In this document: positions 1 through 10,954 of the stretch, piece after piece
How the letters are laid out: every line of letters starts with the position of its first letter
Numbering within the stretch: the first letter of the stretch is position 1
NCBI GenBank assembly: GCA_028023455.1
Contig: JAQFVV010012446.1
Span: 682,001 to 746,000 of the forward strand
Direction: 5' to 3'
DNA from: Epiperipatus broadwayi
Taxonomy: Eukaryota; Onychophora; Udeonychophora; Euonychophora; Peripatidae
Length of the DNA: 64,000 nucleotides
Position numbers and translations under genes: made by a program
Notes under the pieces: generated by a model
Told to the model about the DNA's origin: nothing
Database searches by the model: none
What the model saw: the letters and a program-made list of their open reading frames with translations, nothing else

Positions 1-148
1 TGACAAAGGCTACAAGCCAGAAACTAGTCTGGGGATATTGGATGAGTAGACACTAGATAGGGATTTTATGCACAAGCCTTCTAGCATCCATTGATTACTC
101 TGGCTTGCATTGAGTGGCACTACTGTAGGGAGAGTTTTGCCCGTTTTA
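1..148 (+). mobile_element. Ribozyme repeat family A, copy 1 (cut by window edge)
   Basis: This is the 3' part of the commonest dispersed repeat in the window. It can be recognised by AAACTAGTCTGGGGATATTG, a GATGAGTAGGCACTAG-like block, a CATCCATTGATTACTC block and a closing GAGAGTTTTGCC block. The window starts inside the hammerhead core. The visible part reads TGACAAAGGC where better copies have TGATGAAGGC, so the essential G8 is lost and this ribozyme copy is probably dead. Confidence 0.8.
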
Positions 149-149
149 A

Positions 150-1394
150 TATATTAATCGAATGCGTTCTAGAAACATCACACTTTTTAATTGAATTGTG
201 CTAAGACATTTAACAATAAAATAATTGTACTATTTTTTTTTTCTGAATAATTCTTAAAACAGTATTGCTTGATTTAAATCATTTACCATTCTCAGATTCA
301 TATTTGTTAATATTACCAATTAATAGATTTCCACCATATTGCCTATACCATATTTCAATTTATTTTTTAATGTCAATATTGATCAGTTTTCAAATTTTGA
401 TTTTATGGTTCATCTATAAAATTATTACAGTATAGGTCTAGAACAATATTTTTAAATAAGAATATCAATAGTACAATGTTTTTATCACTAAAAAGAGATA
501 AGTGAATTAAATTGATACTAAATTTTATCATATATTTGCTGAACTTTAATTTATTTATTTTTTGTTGCGATATTAATTATATTTCAAACTTGACTTTTAT
601 GACTCATAGATGAAAATATTAAAGAATACTTTGAAATATATATATATAACATTTTTACTGCTAAAGATTTACTAAATTTTAATACTTAAAAAACAAAATT
701 CTGTCATTTTTTTCTCAATTTTTTTTTTTTTTTTCATATGTCATAGCATCGGCCGAGACATGAACCCACACCCGTCTGCAACCAACTACTTGCTTGCAAG
801 GCAGGTGCAATGACCTCTCGGCTAACACCACTTGACATGTTTTTAACATCAACTTTAGTGAAATTTCAAAAAAAAAAAACTTTTATCATTTATGACTGCA
901 ATTATTACACTAATAAAAAAAAAAAACAAATATCTTTACAATTAAAAATAGAAAGACTTAAGTAAGCTGAAGTGAAAATAAAATTTTAACACCGAAATTT
1001 TCACAAATTTTTGTTTCAGATTTTTTTGTGTGTGTAATAATAACATTAATCAGATTTCAAATTAGGCTTTTGTGGCTCATTATTAAAATTATTACAGTAG
1101 ATACATCTAGGAAAAACTTTTAAACAAGAATATGTTCGTTTTTACTGCTAAAGATAAAACGTTACGTGAAACTAAATTGATAATTAAGATCTAAATGGCA
1201 AAGTTGTTGCAGTTCTAATATGTATGTTTTTGCATTTGTTATATAAATCTAAATTTAATGAAAAAGAATATTAATTCTAGTAATTGTTTGTTTTAGAAGC
1301 TTTCATTTTAAGACATCTTTATATATATAAATTCAAAAACATCATCATTATCCTAATAATAACAACTGTTCTTTTCATGGTAACTTGTAAATAA
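150..1394. other. A+T-rich DNA without a gene (apart from the SINE at 720-838)
   Basis: Apart from the tRNA-derived element at 720-838 I see only A/T-rich sequence with homopolymer runs and short frames. No protein similarity or structured RNA was recognised. Confidence 0.6.
720..838 (-). mobile_element. tRNA-derived SINE, Ala-like type
   Basis: Read on the minus strand this gives a tRNA-like unit: CAAGTGGTG-type 5' end, A-box-like GAGAGGTCA, a TTGCAAGC anticodon-loop region, B-box-like GGTTCATG, then CGATGCTATGACATATG and a poly(A) tail (poly-T at 719-734 on the plus strand). The 3' half of the acceptor stem is preserved. The unit stops right after the tRNA moiety, so it is a minimal SINE or tRNA retropseudogene rather than a functional tRNA gene. 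Confidence 0.8.
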
Positions 1395-2195
1395 GATTTT
1401 TTACAACTGTATTATGGAAAGTATTTTGTGGATTAAAATGGGAAGCTAAGAGAATAAAAATAAATGAAGATTATTTACATCAGCTAGATTTTGTATACAT
1501 GTTTATTTTTGCAAAAAATACTTTAACAATTCAAGAAATGTTGCAAGTACTATCAGATGAAAGCAAGAAAATAGGAGTAAAGATAAATAAATGATAGCTT
1601 TCAAAAGAGAAATTAAAGATTTCTAGTAATGAATCAAAAGTTAACTATAAATATTTTGGAAAGATTATTAATACAAATATAAACATAATGGATGGAATTA
1701 ATTATAAATTTAAACTTAAAATGCTTTGGGTAAAAATAATTTATTATTAAAAGGAAATATGCCTATACACGTGGAAAAAAAAATACTAAGAAATTAATTT
1801 TATCAGTATTTATTTATGGATCTGAAACTAGGGCATTTAATAAAGGAGCAATACAAAAATTTCAGACGACACAGTAGAGTATGGAGAAATGTATATAAAG
1901 AGTTCCAAAAAGGATGAAAACAACATAGCTGAGAAAATAAACAGGTATCACTGATCCCTTTAGAAGAATTAAAATTAAAATAGAGTTGGTCAAGATGTGT
2001 TGCTACAAGATATGACAAGAGATAGACAAATGAAGTCTTAAATTAGATTCAAGGCATTGTAAAAGATTAGAAAAACTTTGTGTGAGGTGAATGGATAAGA
2101 TTTTTTTGTGGTAAGATGGATCGAAGAAATTGGATTTAAACTTTGAGAGATAATTATCTGATAGTGGATAGATAATGGCTAAAAAAGATATATGA
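1395..2195 (+). mobile_element. Decayed RTE-clade LINE fragment, 3' end
   Basis: The sequence runs parallel to the best RTE copy (47443-50735) from the reverse-transcriptase palm to the end: GAAAGTATTTTGTGGATTAAAATGGGA, the region encoding the YKYLG-like block, GGATCTGAAAC (from the YGSETW block) and GTGGATAGATAATGG before the end. It has many stops and frameshifts and no usable frame. It is 5'-truncated, as is usual for LINE insertions. Confidence 0.8.
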
Positions 2196-2337
2196 ATCTA
2201 GATTTACCTAAATGAATAAATTTATTCTGGAAGAAAATCATATATATTAATTCAAATATTTATCAATAATATACGCGAGCATAACAATATTTAATTTTAT
2301 TAAGTGAAAGTGTTTAATGAAATGTTACTAACATTTA

Positions 2338-2627
2338 GATTGAATACAATTTCTACACCTTACTTCAAACACTTTTAGCAAAAAAAAATGTTACTGTATA
2401 TATAGACATACACAATCTGTCATTTCGACTGTCATGCAGTCTTCCTCAGAGCCACTGTAACTTCTATTTCAATTTCTTAAAAATTTTTTAAATTTAAATA
2501 GGAAGTTCTGAGAAAGACTACAGGACAATTGAAATGTCAAATAGTGTGTCTATATATACGTACTATAAAAAACGTTTGCTAAAGTGTTTGAAGTAAGGTG
2601 TAGAAATTGTATTTATTACAGCAAAAT
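2338..2627. repeat. Foldback element with a hammerhead-like core in each arm
   Basis: The left arm (ACAATTTCTACACCTTACTT ... ) and right arm (... AAGTAAGGTGTAGAAATTGT) are reverse complements over about 130 bp each, with a short A+T-rich loop near 2470-2500. Both arms contain a CTGA..GA / GAAA arrangement pointing outward. The left one (minus strand) has an intact core; the right one reads CTGAGAA and has lost G8. Confidence 0.85.
2410..2458 (-). ncRNA. Hammerhead-like ribozyme core (family F2)
   Basis: On the minus strand: CTGAGGA, one A, helix II GACTG/CAGTC closed by CATGA, then GAAA. Position 7 is free in hammerheads, so CUGAGGA is allowed. There is one more A than usual between A9 and helix II. 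Stem III would be minimal, as reported for Penelope-linked hammerheads. Activity is not shown. Confidence 0.5.
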
Positions 2628-2629
2628 AA

Positions 2630-3310
2630 AGGAATTAGTAGATTTAGGAACATTTAGATTAATTCGGCTTACACATTTATACTTATATAGCTTTTTTTTT
2701 TCCACTTATCAAAAGCTGAAAAACAGAAATATTTAACTATAAAATAATAATAAAAATTTAGAAGCCACAAAATAACTAAATACCAACAAACAACATAATT
2801 TTTATATAAATAAAATGATGTATTCCACCATATAAAAGACACATTTTGAAGCTGTGATCAAGTATGATATAGTTATCATAATTCTGATACAATAAAGAAG
2901 TAGAAACAAGAAATCACATTTACAAGCTCTAACTGAACATTTGCCCAATTTTATATCTATAATAAATTGGTTTTTAAACTTAAAAAATATTGTAAATATT
3001 TCGAAAAATAAAAATCAGAAGCATAAAATGAACACAACAACAACGATGCAAACAAATAATTTTTAAGTTATACTTCAAAGTCTATTAATCTCAAATTACT
3101 TTGATCTAAAATAGCCATAGATTATAAAAAGAAATCAACATTTCCATTAAAAAAAAATAGAAACTAAAATACTTATTTTAGAAAAATATATAACTTTAAT
3201 TTTGAATTACTAGTACTTCTAAAGATTTATCGTTAGGTTCCTTTTCCAAAAATATATAACTTGTAAATCTACTCATAGAACAAACAAGTTTGAGTATGTT
3301 AATAACATAA
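2630..3310. other. A+T-rich DNA, nothing recognised
   Basis: No coding, RNA or repeat signal was recognised in this stretch. Confidence 0.5.
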
Positions 3311-3447
3311 TTCACAAGTTAGAGTGAAAGAATCATTTTAAAGAAACTTGTAAATAATAATTAAATATATTAGCATTCATATAACAAAAGACGGATATTA
3401 TTTACAAGTTCATTTAAAATGATTCTTTGAAAATCTAGCTTGTGAAT
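3311..3447. repeat. Foldback repeat, about 50-bp arms
   Basis: AATTCACAAGTTAGAGTG...AAAGAATCATTTTAAA...CTTGTAAATAATA on the left is mirrored by TATTATTTACAAGTT...TTTAAAATGATTCTTT...AGCTTGTGAATTA on the right. A single arm of the same family occurs near 13660-13720. There is no coding capacity and no hammerhead core. Confidence 0.75.
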
Positions 3448-3678
3448 TACCTTAGAAATATATTCGACTTGTAAAATGTTCACAAATAGAATTATACTCT
3501 TAAAGTTACATTTTTGATATGCCGTAAAATTATTTACTTGCTCATTAAAATCATTAGAATAACACTATACAAAACATTTAATTTTGAAAAACCATCAATC
3601 AAAGATTCTTTGCAATAAATAAACTTTAGTTCAAATTCTTTCGACAATTTACTTTTCAAAAACTGGAAAAATTGTAGC

Positions 3679-3773
3679 CCAGCATTGGTGGCCTAGTGGT
3701 TAGCATAGCTGCCTTCCAAGCAGCTGGCCCAGGTTTGCTTCCCAGTCAACGCATTTGACATATGGGAAAAAAA
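3679..3773 (+). mobile_element. tRNA-Gly(TCC)-like SINE
   Basis: The unit resembles a tRNA-Gly: GCATTGGTGGCCTAGTGG (A-box region), GCTGCCTTCCAAGCAGC anticodon arm with TCC, a T-arm region, then TCAACGCATTTGACATATGG and an A-run. Mismatches in the acceptor and T arms make a functional tRNA unlikely. The A-rich end directly follows the tRNA part. Confidence 0.8.
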
Positions 3774-5400
3774 ATTAAGTAATTTATGCTTTTATGTTCA
3801 AATGGATCAAAATTCATGATAAATATTAGTATTAAATAGGAAAGGTAAAATTGCAGATGAAAAATGAAATATTAAGTATTTAAGTACTTTATTAAATGAA
3901 AAAAAAAAAACAAATTATATTCACAGTTGGGAATTAGAGTTAAGAAAAAGGCAAAAATAGAATGAATAAAATCTGGTATAATTCTCATATAATAAATACG
4001 AGCTACGTTAACCAATTTTGAAAGACCTTGTTTAAACATTTGGAATTGAAGTGCTCTGTATTCTGTCGGATAAATTGAGAAAGAGATATGCAATGGGTGA
4101 TCAACTGTCGCAACAAATAAGGGTATTCAAAGCCCTGCTCGTCAGACTCTGAAGTACAAAGCTCTTGGATCAATTCCAATACTAGCACTTCTGATGTTCA
4201 AGCTTCCTACAAACTCCAAAGCAGTTAAACTATTCGATTTTTTTTTTTTCTAAGGTTATTGAAAAATGAGAATGGACTTTTTTTATTAATCAGAAAAATA
4301 AAAATCAAATAAAATGTTTGGACGATTACAGTACCGTACATAATACAACATATAAAAATAGTGTGCAAATGGATTGCGAAGAAAAAAACATGCGGGGAAA
4401 GAAAAATTTTACAATATTGAAATTTAATAGATGGACAATCAATTTCTACACGTATAAAAGAAATGAGATAAATAAATAGAGGGGATATATATTAGATATA
4501 TAATTATAAAGGATGAGAAAAAACTGATGGATAAATGAATTAAAAAAAGAATTAGCATTATGGAAAAAAAATATGAATAAAAAGTAGTTAGGAGTTTTAT
4601 ATAAGAATAAAAAATATATGAAATACAAAAGGGTGTATGGATAACACTAGAAGAAGTTTGTTGATAGTTGATCTAAAATCAGACACTTTAAAAAAAAAGC
4701 AAAAACGATATAAAAATTAGGATTGTAGAAGTTATTTCCATGGAATGATTGGAAGAATAGTTAACACCTATGGAAGAATCTGAATAAATTGTACAGAGAG
4801 CGGAGAAGAAAAAAGAACTTTATGACTTTTTCTGTCTTTTTAATAATAACTAATAATATCAAAATGCAATTGTGAAATTAAAAGAGAAATATAGGAAAAA
4901 AATAAATCAAAAATGATTTGGTAATAAAATGTAAGAATTTTATGAGTTAGGTCATTGTAGTATATAACAGTTTATCAAAGATAATGTTTCATTTTGCTAA
5001 AAGGGTTTGTGACTATACAGATGGCGTATAGAAAGTTACTATTGATAAGAGTCTACTAAAAAAAATATCAGATTTCTATTAGGCGTCCTTCATTGCATCC
5101 CATCACACATTTTGTTTACTCCATGAATTTATTTTGCGTACTGTGACATATTGTTAATCATAAAAGTTTATGCATTCCTATACTTTCTTTTTATTAAGGT
5201 TGTGCAATATTTTGTCATTACGCATGTATAAAGATTACTTTGCATGTGCTTAAAGGCATCCTAACTACTCCAAATATCTAAATCAATCTACTATAAGCTT
5301 GGCTGGAATCATAAGATATTTAAAAACCTTTATTCATTATTCTTACATCTTTTTTTTTTTTTTTTTTGCATTTCTCTTCATATATTCATATATATTAAAA
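3774..5400. other. A+T-rich DNA with one SINE-B scrap
   Basis: The only thing recognised is a short piece near 4140-4215 that matches the second SINE family (CTCTTGGATCAATTCCAAT ... then a decayed TTCTTATGAA-like end). The rest, including 4240-5290, shows no gene or structured RNA. Confidence 0.5.
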
Positions 5401-5404
5401 AATT

Positions 5405-5592
5405 TTGATCATCTTCTCATATACACTTTAATGCAATATTTATATAATTCCTTCTTTATTTTGCTTCAGTTTCAGTTGTAGAGAAAGAAGTGAAAGTTAT
5501 AGATAGCTCTGATGAAGACTGCAGGACAGTCAAAACTGTAAGCAAAATAAAGGAATTATGCATTAAAGTGGATATGAAGAGATGATAAAAAA
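5405..5592. repeat. Foldback element with hammerhead-like core
   Basis: The left arm (ATCTTCTCATATACACTTTA ... TTTATTTTGCTT) is mirrored by the right arm (AAGCAAAATAAAGG ... TAAAGTGGATATGAAGAGAT). The inner part of the right arm is the F2 hammerhead-like sequence at 5500-5546, and the left arm keeps a trace (AGTTTCAG) of the GAAAC block. Confidence 0.8.
5500..5546 (+). ncRNA. Hammerhead-like sequence (family F2), G12 mutated
   Basis: CTGATGA, one A, helix II GACTG/CAGTC with loop CAGGA, then AAAACTGTAAGC. The G of GAAA is an A, so this copy should be inactive. Flanking GCT (before CUGAUGA) can pair with AGC after the GTA, giving a short stem I with further TTAT/ATAA pairing across an internal loop. 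Confidence 0.5.
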
Positions 5593-5872
5593 AATTTTTA
5601 ATGCACCTGGGTCTCTTTTTGTGCAGATTTTTTAAATGCGATTTTGAAGTTATGCGATTCATGTTTCTTCTTTATATCCTTTTGTGCGAAAAAGAACTTC
5701 AACTTTCATTTAAAATCAGGATTTCCCATTTTATATACACACACATTAAATTTTACATTCTTTAAATGCCTATTGGGAAAAGGTTTGGCAATAAATTTAG
5801 ATACCGGAGAAGATTTAGAAAAAATAAAACAGAAGTGGAATAGTTGTATGTCTGTGTTATGTGTATATTTAT

Positions 5873-6158
5873 ATTTTCTTTTATACACATATGTACATGG
5901 AGAAACTTTTAGACAGAAAAAAGTTACAGGTAAAAATATTTAAGTTCTACTTAAAAAGAATATATGTTAAAAGTTTTTAAATATTTTTACTTGTAATTTT
6001 TTTCTGTCTAAAAGAAAAAAGTTACAAGTAAAAATATTTAAGAACTTTTCATTTATACTTAAAAAGAATATATCTTTAAAAGTTTTTAAACATTTTTACT
6101 TGTAACTTTTTTCTGACTAAAAGCTTCTCCATGTATATATATGTATAAAAGAAAATTT
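5873..6158. repeat. Nested foldback with repeated AGTTACAAGTAAAAATATTT units
   Basis: The outer arms TTTTATACACATATGTACAT / ATGTATATATATGTATAAAA enclose CATGGAGAAACTTTTAG ... and its mirror. Inside, a roughly 28-bp block ending in AAGTTACAAGTAAAAATATT occurs four times in alternating orientation, so the structure is a palindrome of palindromes. No coding frame was recognised. Confidence 0.8.
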
Positions 6159-6159
6159 A

Positions 6160-8389
6160 ATTATTAGTCATTATTAACATACTAGTGGAAGTATGTTATA
6201 TATATAATTGCCCTTGTGGAAGTGCATTCTCTTAATAGCTAGACATAGCAGTCTGGATATCGCGAGCTTCATAAACAATTAGTAAAATCATCTCAAAGTT
6301 TAATTACCAATTATATTGTCGACAGAAAACCAGTAACACAGCACGAGACTGAAGTCTTATTAGTTCACAAACGAACCACATATTGTCAGATAACGATAAT
6401 GATTAAAATATGTATGAAAAAATGCAAAATAAATTAGACATAAAAACATATTGTTTTGAATAAAATTAAATACTTAATTAAAAAAGTAAAAAAAGTTTGT
6501 CTTGTATCAATTTTTTTCAAATATTTGAAATTTTTTATTAGTCACACTTTATTTCCTTGTTTTTTTAAATGTGAATTTTAAAATAATTTTACCTTGTTGC
6601 TTTGGTTTTATGCGATTTTCAAATATTACAGAACATAGCCCACATTTTTCAAGGTTAGTTTATTTTTGTGCAATTTTTTTAATGCAGGGTTTTCTATGGA
6701 ACCTATCTAACGCATAAAACGAGACACAGGTGTATATATGAAACTTGTATTTACTTTTTATTCTTTGCAACTTTATTTTACAAATAAATATTTTAATTTC
6801 ATTTGATTTTGAGATGTCTTATTTTTTAATTAAAATAAATTTCTGTGAAAGTAGATAGCAAAATATACTCTTATTCAAAAAAAAAGATCACCATCAATAA
6901 AAGTTCAATGCTACATATAGCTTATTTTAAAAAAAATTCTGAGCATTCTTTTTGATTTTTAGTTTAAAATGAAATCAGAAATGTTATTTAGTTTCCTAAT
7001 TCATTTTTGATTATTCTATATAAGAAAATTGGGTACTTGAGTATTAGTCCTGCAATGAAGAAGAGATAGGAGACTTCACTTTTTTTTCAAAACGTGCTTT
7101 GATTGTTATTATTTTGCTTTATCTAGAGTAAGGGGAGTTGATTCACTACATTTTCAATGGGGTGTAGACTTTAAGATATAAAAATTTTACGGTTTTAAAA
7201 TGTTGTTTGAGTAGTACTCCTGCAAATCATACATCTATTTACCTTTTTTTTATTTAGGGTGTGTTAATTTTAGTCCTACAATACTGTATTAGACTTGCTG
7301 GAATTTTTTATATTTGTGTCAATCTTCCGACAACTTTGCAAATCTCACGAAAATATCAAATACAAGATCATCCATGTACAAGTTCCTTTTTCAGCAAAAA
7401 TCTGACTCAAAATATCATGTACAACATCCGTGTACATGTTATTTCGTTCATATGGCAAGTTTAATCAGCGGATCGATATGAATGTAAAAAGGCCAGCAGA
7501 TCCAATAGCATATTGCAGGACTAATATTCAAGTAACAAAAATTGTATTACAATTCCAGCGTATATAAATGATCTTAGGAATAAAGAAACCATACTATAAT
7601 TAGAGTGTAATTTATCTAATTCCTAAACAGTAATTTAAGTCTCAAACAGCAAACTGAATCCGATCTCACAAACTTCCTCAGGTCTGTCAACAGTTACTCT
7701 CTAATTGCACTAAGAGCCATCAAATCACTAATTATAGGAATAGCATTCTGCTTATAATATTTATGAAATGATATAAAATATTACTTAATGAGATTATATT
7801 TGTGTATATAAAGGTTATATAAATATTTATAAAATTTTCTAAAATTAATAAAACATTAATAATGTTTTAACCGCCTGCTGTAAAACAATATTCTCGAAAT
7901 ATCTTTAAATATTAAATATTACTTGGTAAACATCTCAAACACAAGTTGCTTATATTAAACCGAATGTTTTTGATTACTGCATTATGAAAACGTATTTTAA
8001 GACATGACGGAATCCAGTCAATTTTCACTGACACATTTCACATCATCTAACTATCAGCTATCAACAAATATGAATCAAAACAAACAATAACAATCGACCA
8101 ACAATGATATTCACTCTAAATCTTAACTATGTAATTTTAGTTGCAATGAGGTGAAAAAATGTTTCCCAAAATTTAAACCAGTTTTTAATTATATATATTT
8201 CTATGCAAAACAAAACAATCAAATTAAAAATCTGATTGTGCATGTCAGACTATAATTAAATAATGAAATCTATTACACAACTCAGAGTAGACAAGATAGA
8301 ATCTACAAAAGCTCAAAACATGATAGATTGAACTTTGGAGATTCTTTGGGAAAATGTTTCAAATGAAATGACTCATCAATATACATAAA
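6160..8389. other. A+T-rich DNA without a recognised gene
   Basis: Short frames only. I saw no family similarity, tRNA or clear repeat on either strand. Confidence 0.5.
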
Positions 8390-8673
8390 TTTAAAATGGG
8401 AGGAGTTGAGAATTTTTTAGACCGGACAGAGAAGAAATTTAAGAAATCGTGGACAACTGATAACATTTTTAGAAATATGGTTGGCTGTCGAGCAATAAAA
8501 TCTCCCTATAAAAGAAGGAAAAGTAAAATATAAGCATCTTAAAAATAAGATTGATAGATGAAATTGACTATTAAAAATGTCAGAAAAATAAGAAACGAAA
8601 TTGAAAAACTAGAAGAAAAATTGAACAGATCTAATATGCCAGAAAATTAAAGAATTAAACCAATATTCAAAGT

Positions 8674-8716
8674 TCCTCGCTGATGAAAGCCACAAGCTAG
8701 AAACTAGTCTGGGATA
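8674..8716 (+). ncRNA. Hammerhead ribozyme, family A, intact core
   Basis: CTGATGA at 8680-8686, helix II AGC/GCT with loop CACAA, GAAAC, TA, then the cleavage triplet GTC and TGGGA, which pairs with CCTCG upstream as stem I. Stem III is only A-U plus C-G with a 2-nt loop. The stretch ACTAGT is self-complementary, so two RNAs could pair here as in dimeric hammerheads. There is an A-A mismatch next to helix II. Confidence 0.65.
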
Positions 8717-9126
8717 TTGAATGTGTAGGCACTAGATGGGGATTTTATGCACAAATCTTCCTGAATCCATTGATTACTAAGGCTTGCACTGGGGGATACT
8801 ATTGTATGGACAGTTTGCTACTGTTAATAACAGCTTGCCTAAGCTTAGGAAATAATGATCATGTGATGTTTAGTTGGTCTTATACCATTCCAGCCTAAAG
8901 GAAGATGGTAATTGTGGTTTTTGATAAACCAAGGACATCAAAATGTATACCGTGCTGGACTGGGTTCAGATCTATATGACTATACAAGCGAATGAGCTTG
9001 GACTAAAAACATTAAGATATTTTCATTTTGAGATCCTAGCTTTATAGTTAAATAAATAGGTAAAAGATGGCTGATGTAGGGTTGCATTGTATCCTTAGAT
9101 CAAGGTGCAGTTCTTTTAGATCCAAA

Positions 9127-9168
9127 GTTTCTCACTGATAAAAGCCATAAGCTAGAAACCAGTATGGG
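9127..9168 (+). ncRNA. Hammerhead-like sequence, family A, G8 mutated
   Basis: CTGATAA replaces CTGATGA (G8 to A). Helix II AGC/GCT, GAAAC and GTA follow. It is the second core of the tandem insertion and is likely inactive as it stands. Confidence 0.55.
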
Positions 9169-10030
9169 AATATTGGATGAATAGGCACTAGAACCATCCC
9201 GCATCCACTGATTACTAATGCTTGCACAGAGTGGCACTATTGTATGGAGAGTTTGCTACTGTTAAAATTAAAGAAATCATAGGGTAGAAAAATATTCTAG
9301 TTCTAGCATAATAAAATGAAAACGAGAAACAAAACTCAATCCAAATAAAATAAAGGAAAAAATATAAGAATTATTTGAAACAATTTATAAATGTTATGGT
9401 TTGTAATTGAACTCACCTAGATAAAAAAAAGATCAAGGGAATGATATTCAAGCAATCACAAAGGTTTGAAAAAATCTGCTGAAGATAGATGGTGAACCTT
9501 CATTATCATATGAAGTCATTATCCATATATAAGAAATAACGATCAGAAAAACATGATATGCCTCTTCTCGTTCCAACAGCAAGATTTTAATAAGAACAGT
9601 GACTTTAATATATATATACTTTTTTAAATTATCAAAACAAAAAAAAATATCAATATGTTGAGCAATATCTGAACAATTCCTAGATTCTGAAGAAATAGGA
9701 CTACAGGAAACTTATAGAACAGTGTGATTATTAAGAGAATATGAAATTTAAATAAACTCATATTTGTTTCAACTGACTATGAGAATGTTCTTGACCAAGT
9801 GATAATATAAGCTATTCCCAATCTTGGAATGAATAAATTGCCTAAGTTATAATATGTACATCATTTTCAATCAGTATACAAGCAAAGCTAGAATTTGACT
9901 AAAGGAAGATTTAACTAAGAAAGGTAATGTTAGTGGAAGATGTTGTCCTTGGAAGATGTTGTCCCTAGGTTTATTTAATATATTTGTAGAAACTTCAATA
10001 GTAAGACTATAGGCCACAGAAATTTTGGAC

Positions 10031-10954
10031 TACCTTCAATACTTTTTTTTTAAAGCCAATCCAATAAACACGATTATCATAGACTTGTACCTACATTGTT
10101 TTTAAATCAAAGTTTAAAATTTAAACTAAGTCAAAACCTGTACTTTTTCTAACAGGTGTAAAAACAATAAAATATTCAGTAATTTCAACTTTGTTTACTT
10201 CCTCTGGTAATTCCACAATGCACAATTGTTTTATTAGACTGTTTATCTTTTGTACATTTGAATTGAATAATGTTTACTTTTTTAAAAATCTTCATGTTCT
10301 CTTACTTTATTAACCATTACAGTAATTTATTAATTTCATTCTAAACTCAACATCTTAAATAATGATCATGTGTTTTTCTTTTTTTTTATTGTTTTTGGTA
10401 TTTTTACATGTTTGGGCATTCTAGAGATCAAATTTTGAAATCATCGCCATTCTTAGAAATTTTTCATTAGTTTCAGTAAATTCCACAATATATGGCTTCT
10501 ACCCTAAAATGCATAGTGTCCAACTAAATATTAAACATGTAAACCATTCTTTAAAGAATATCATGTCAATGGTTTACATTAATATCTCTTGGTCTTGCTG
10601 AACATTATCAATTGCCTGCTGTTTATTCAGCTTTTTTTTCATCATTAGTACATACTTGTACATTGTTATGAGTGACTAACGTCATGTTTACTTTATTTAA
10701 TAATTTCCTGTTTCCAATTGTTTATATCTTCACTGGCTAATACTAATTTTGAAAATTGATTCTTAACCATATAATAGTAGTAACAAAATAACTTTAACTT
10801 TGGAAAACGAGAACTATTTCCTTCAAATTTTTTTCACCATTCTTAAAAAATTTTATTCAAATGAATCTTTGTTTAATAAAAATGTAATCACATATATAGA
10901 AAGAATTTTAATTTCCTAAAAAAATTCTCACATTACTAAAAAAGAGATTATTTT
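10031..10954. other. A+T-rich DNA, nothing recognised
   Basis: I saw no coding or repeat signal between the decayed LINE and the reversed RTE copy. Confidence 0.5.

Larger units (their letters stand above)
8655..9263 (+). mobile_element. Ribozyme repeat family A, tandem insertion with 12-bp target duplication
   Basis: The insertion begins just before one hammerhead (8680) and runs about 455 bp to a second hammerhead (about 9135) plus roughly 130 bp of the next monomer. It is therefore a partial head-to-tail dimer. AAAATTAAAGAA is present at 8643-8654 and again at 9264-9275, which is a clean 12-bp target-site duplication. The host DNA is the second LINE. There is no protein-coding frame. HHR-bounded tandem monomers are the hallmark of retrozymes and of PLE pseudo-LTRs. 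Confidence 0.75.
8390..10030 (+). mobile_element. Decayed non-LTR retrotransposon of a second family, interrupted
   Basis: Before the insertion at 8655-9263 the frame reads lysine- and glutamate-rich text typical of the linker between endonuclease and RT. After it, near 9765-9790, a decayed motif reads as D-Y-E-N-V-L-D-Q (the F-x-D-Y-E-K-A-F-D position, RT motif A). Near 9930-10000 remnants read as C-C-P-W..L-G-L-F-N-I-F-V-E (the G-x-x-Q-G-C-x-L-S-P-L-L-F-N position). It is not alignable with the RTE copies by eye, so it is a different LINE. All frames are broken; clade not assigned. Confidence 0.5.

Noticed and set aside
3679-3773. A genuine tRNA-Gly gene
   Set aside because: Mismatches in acceptor and T arms, an A-rich tail and several similar dispersed copies point to a SINE.
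7261-7464. 67-codon plus-strand frame
   Set aside because: No start context, no similarity and composition like the surrounding A+T-rich DNA.
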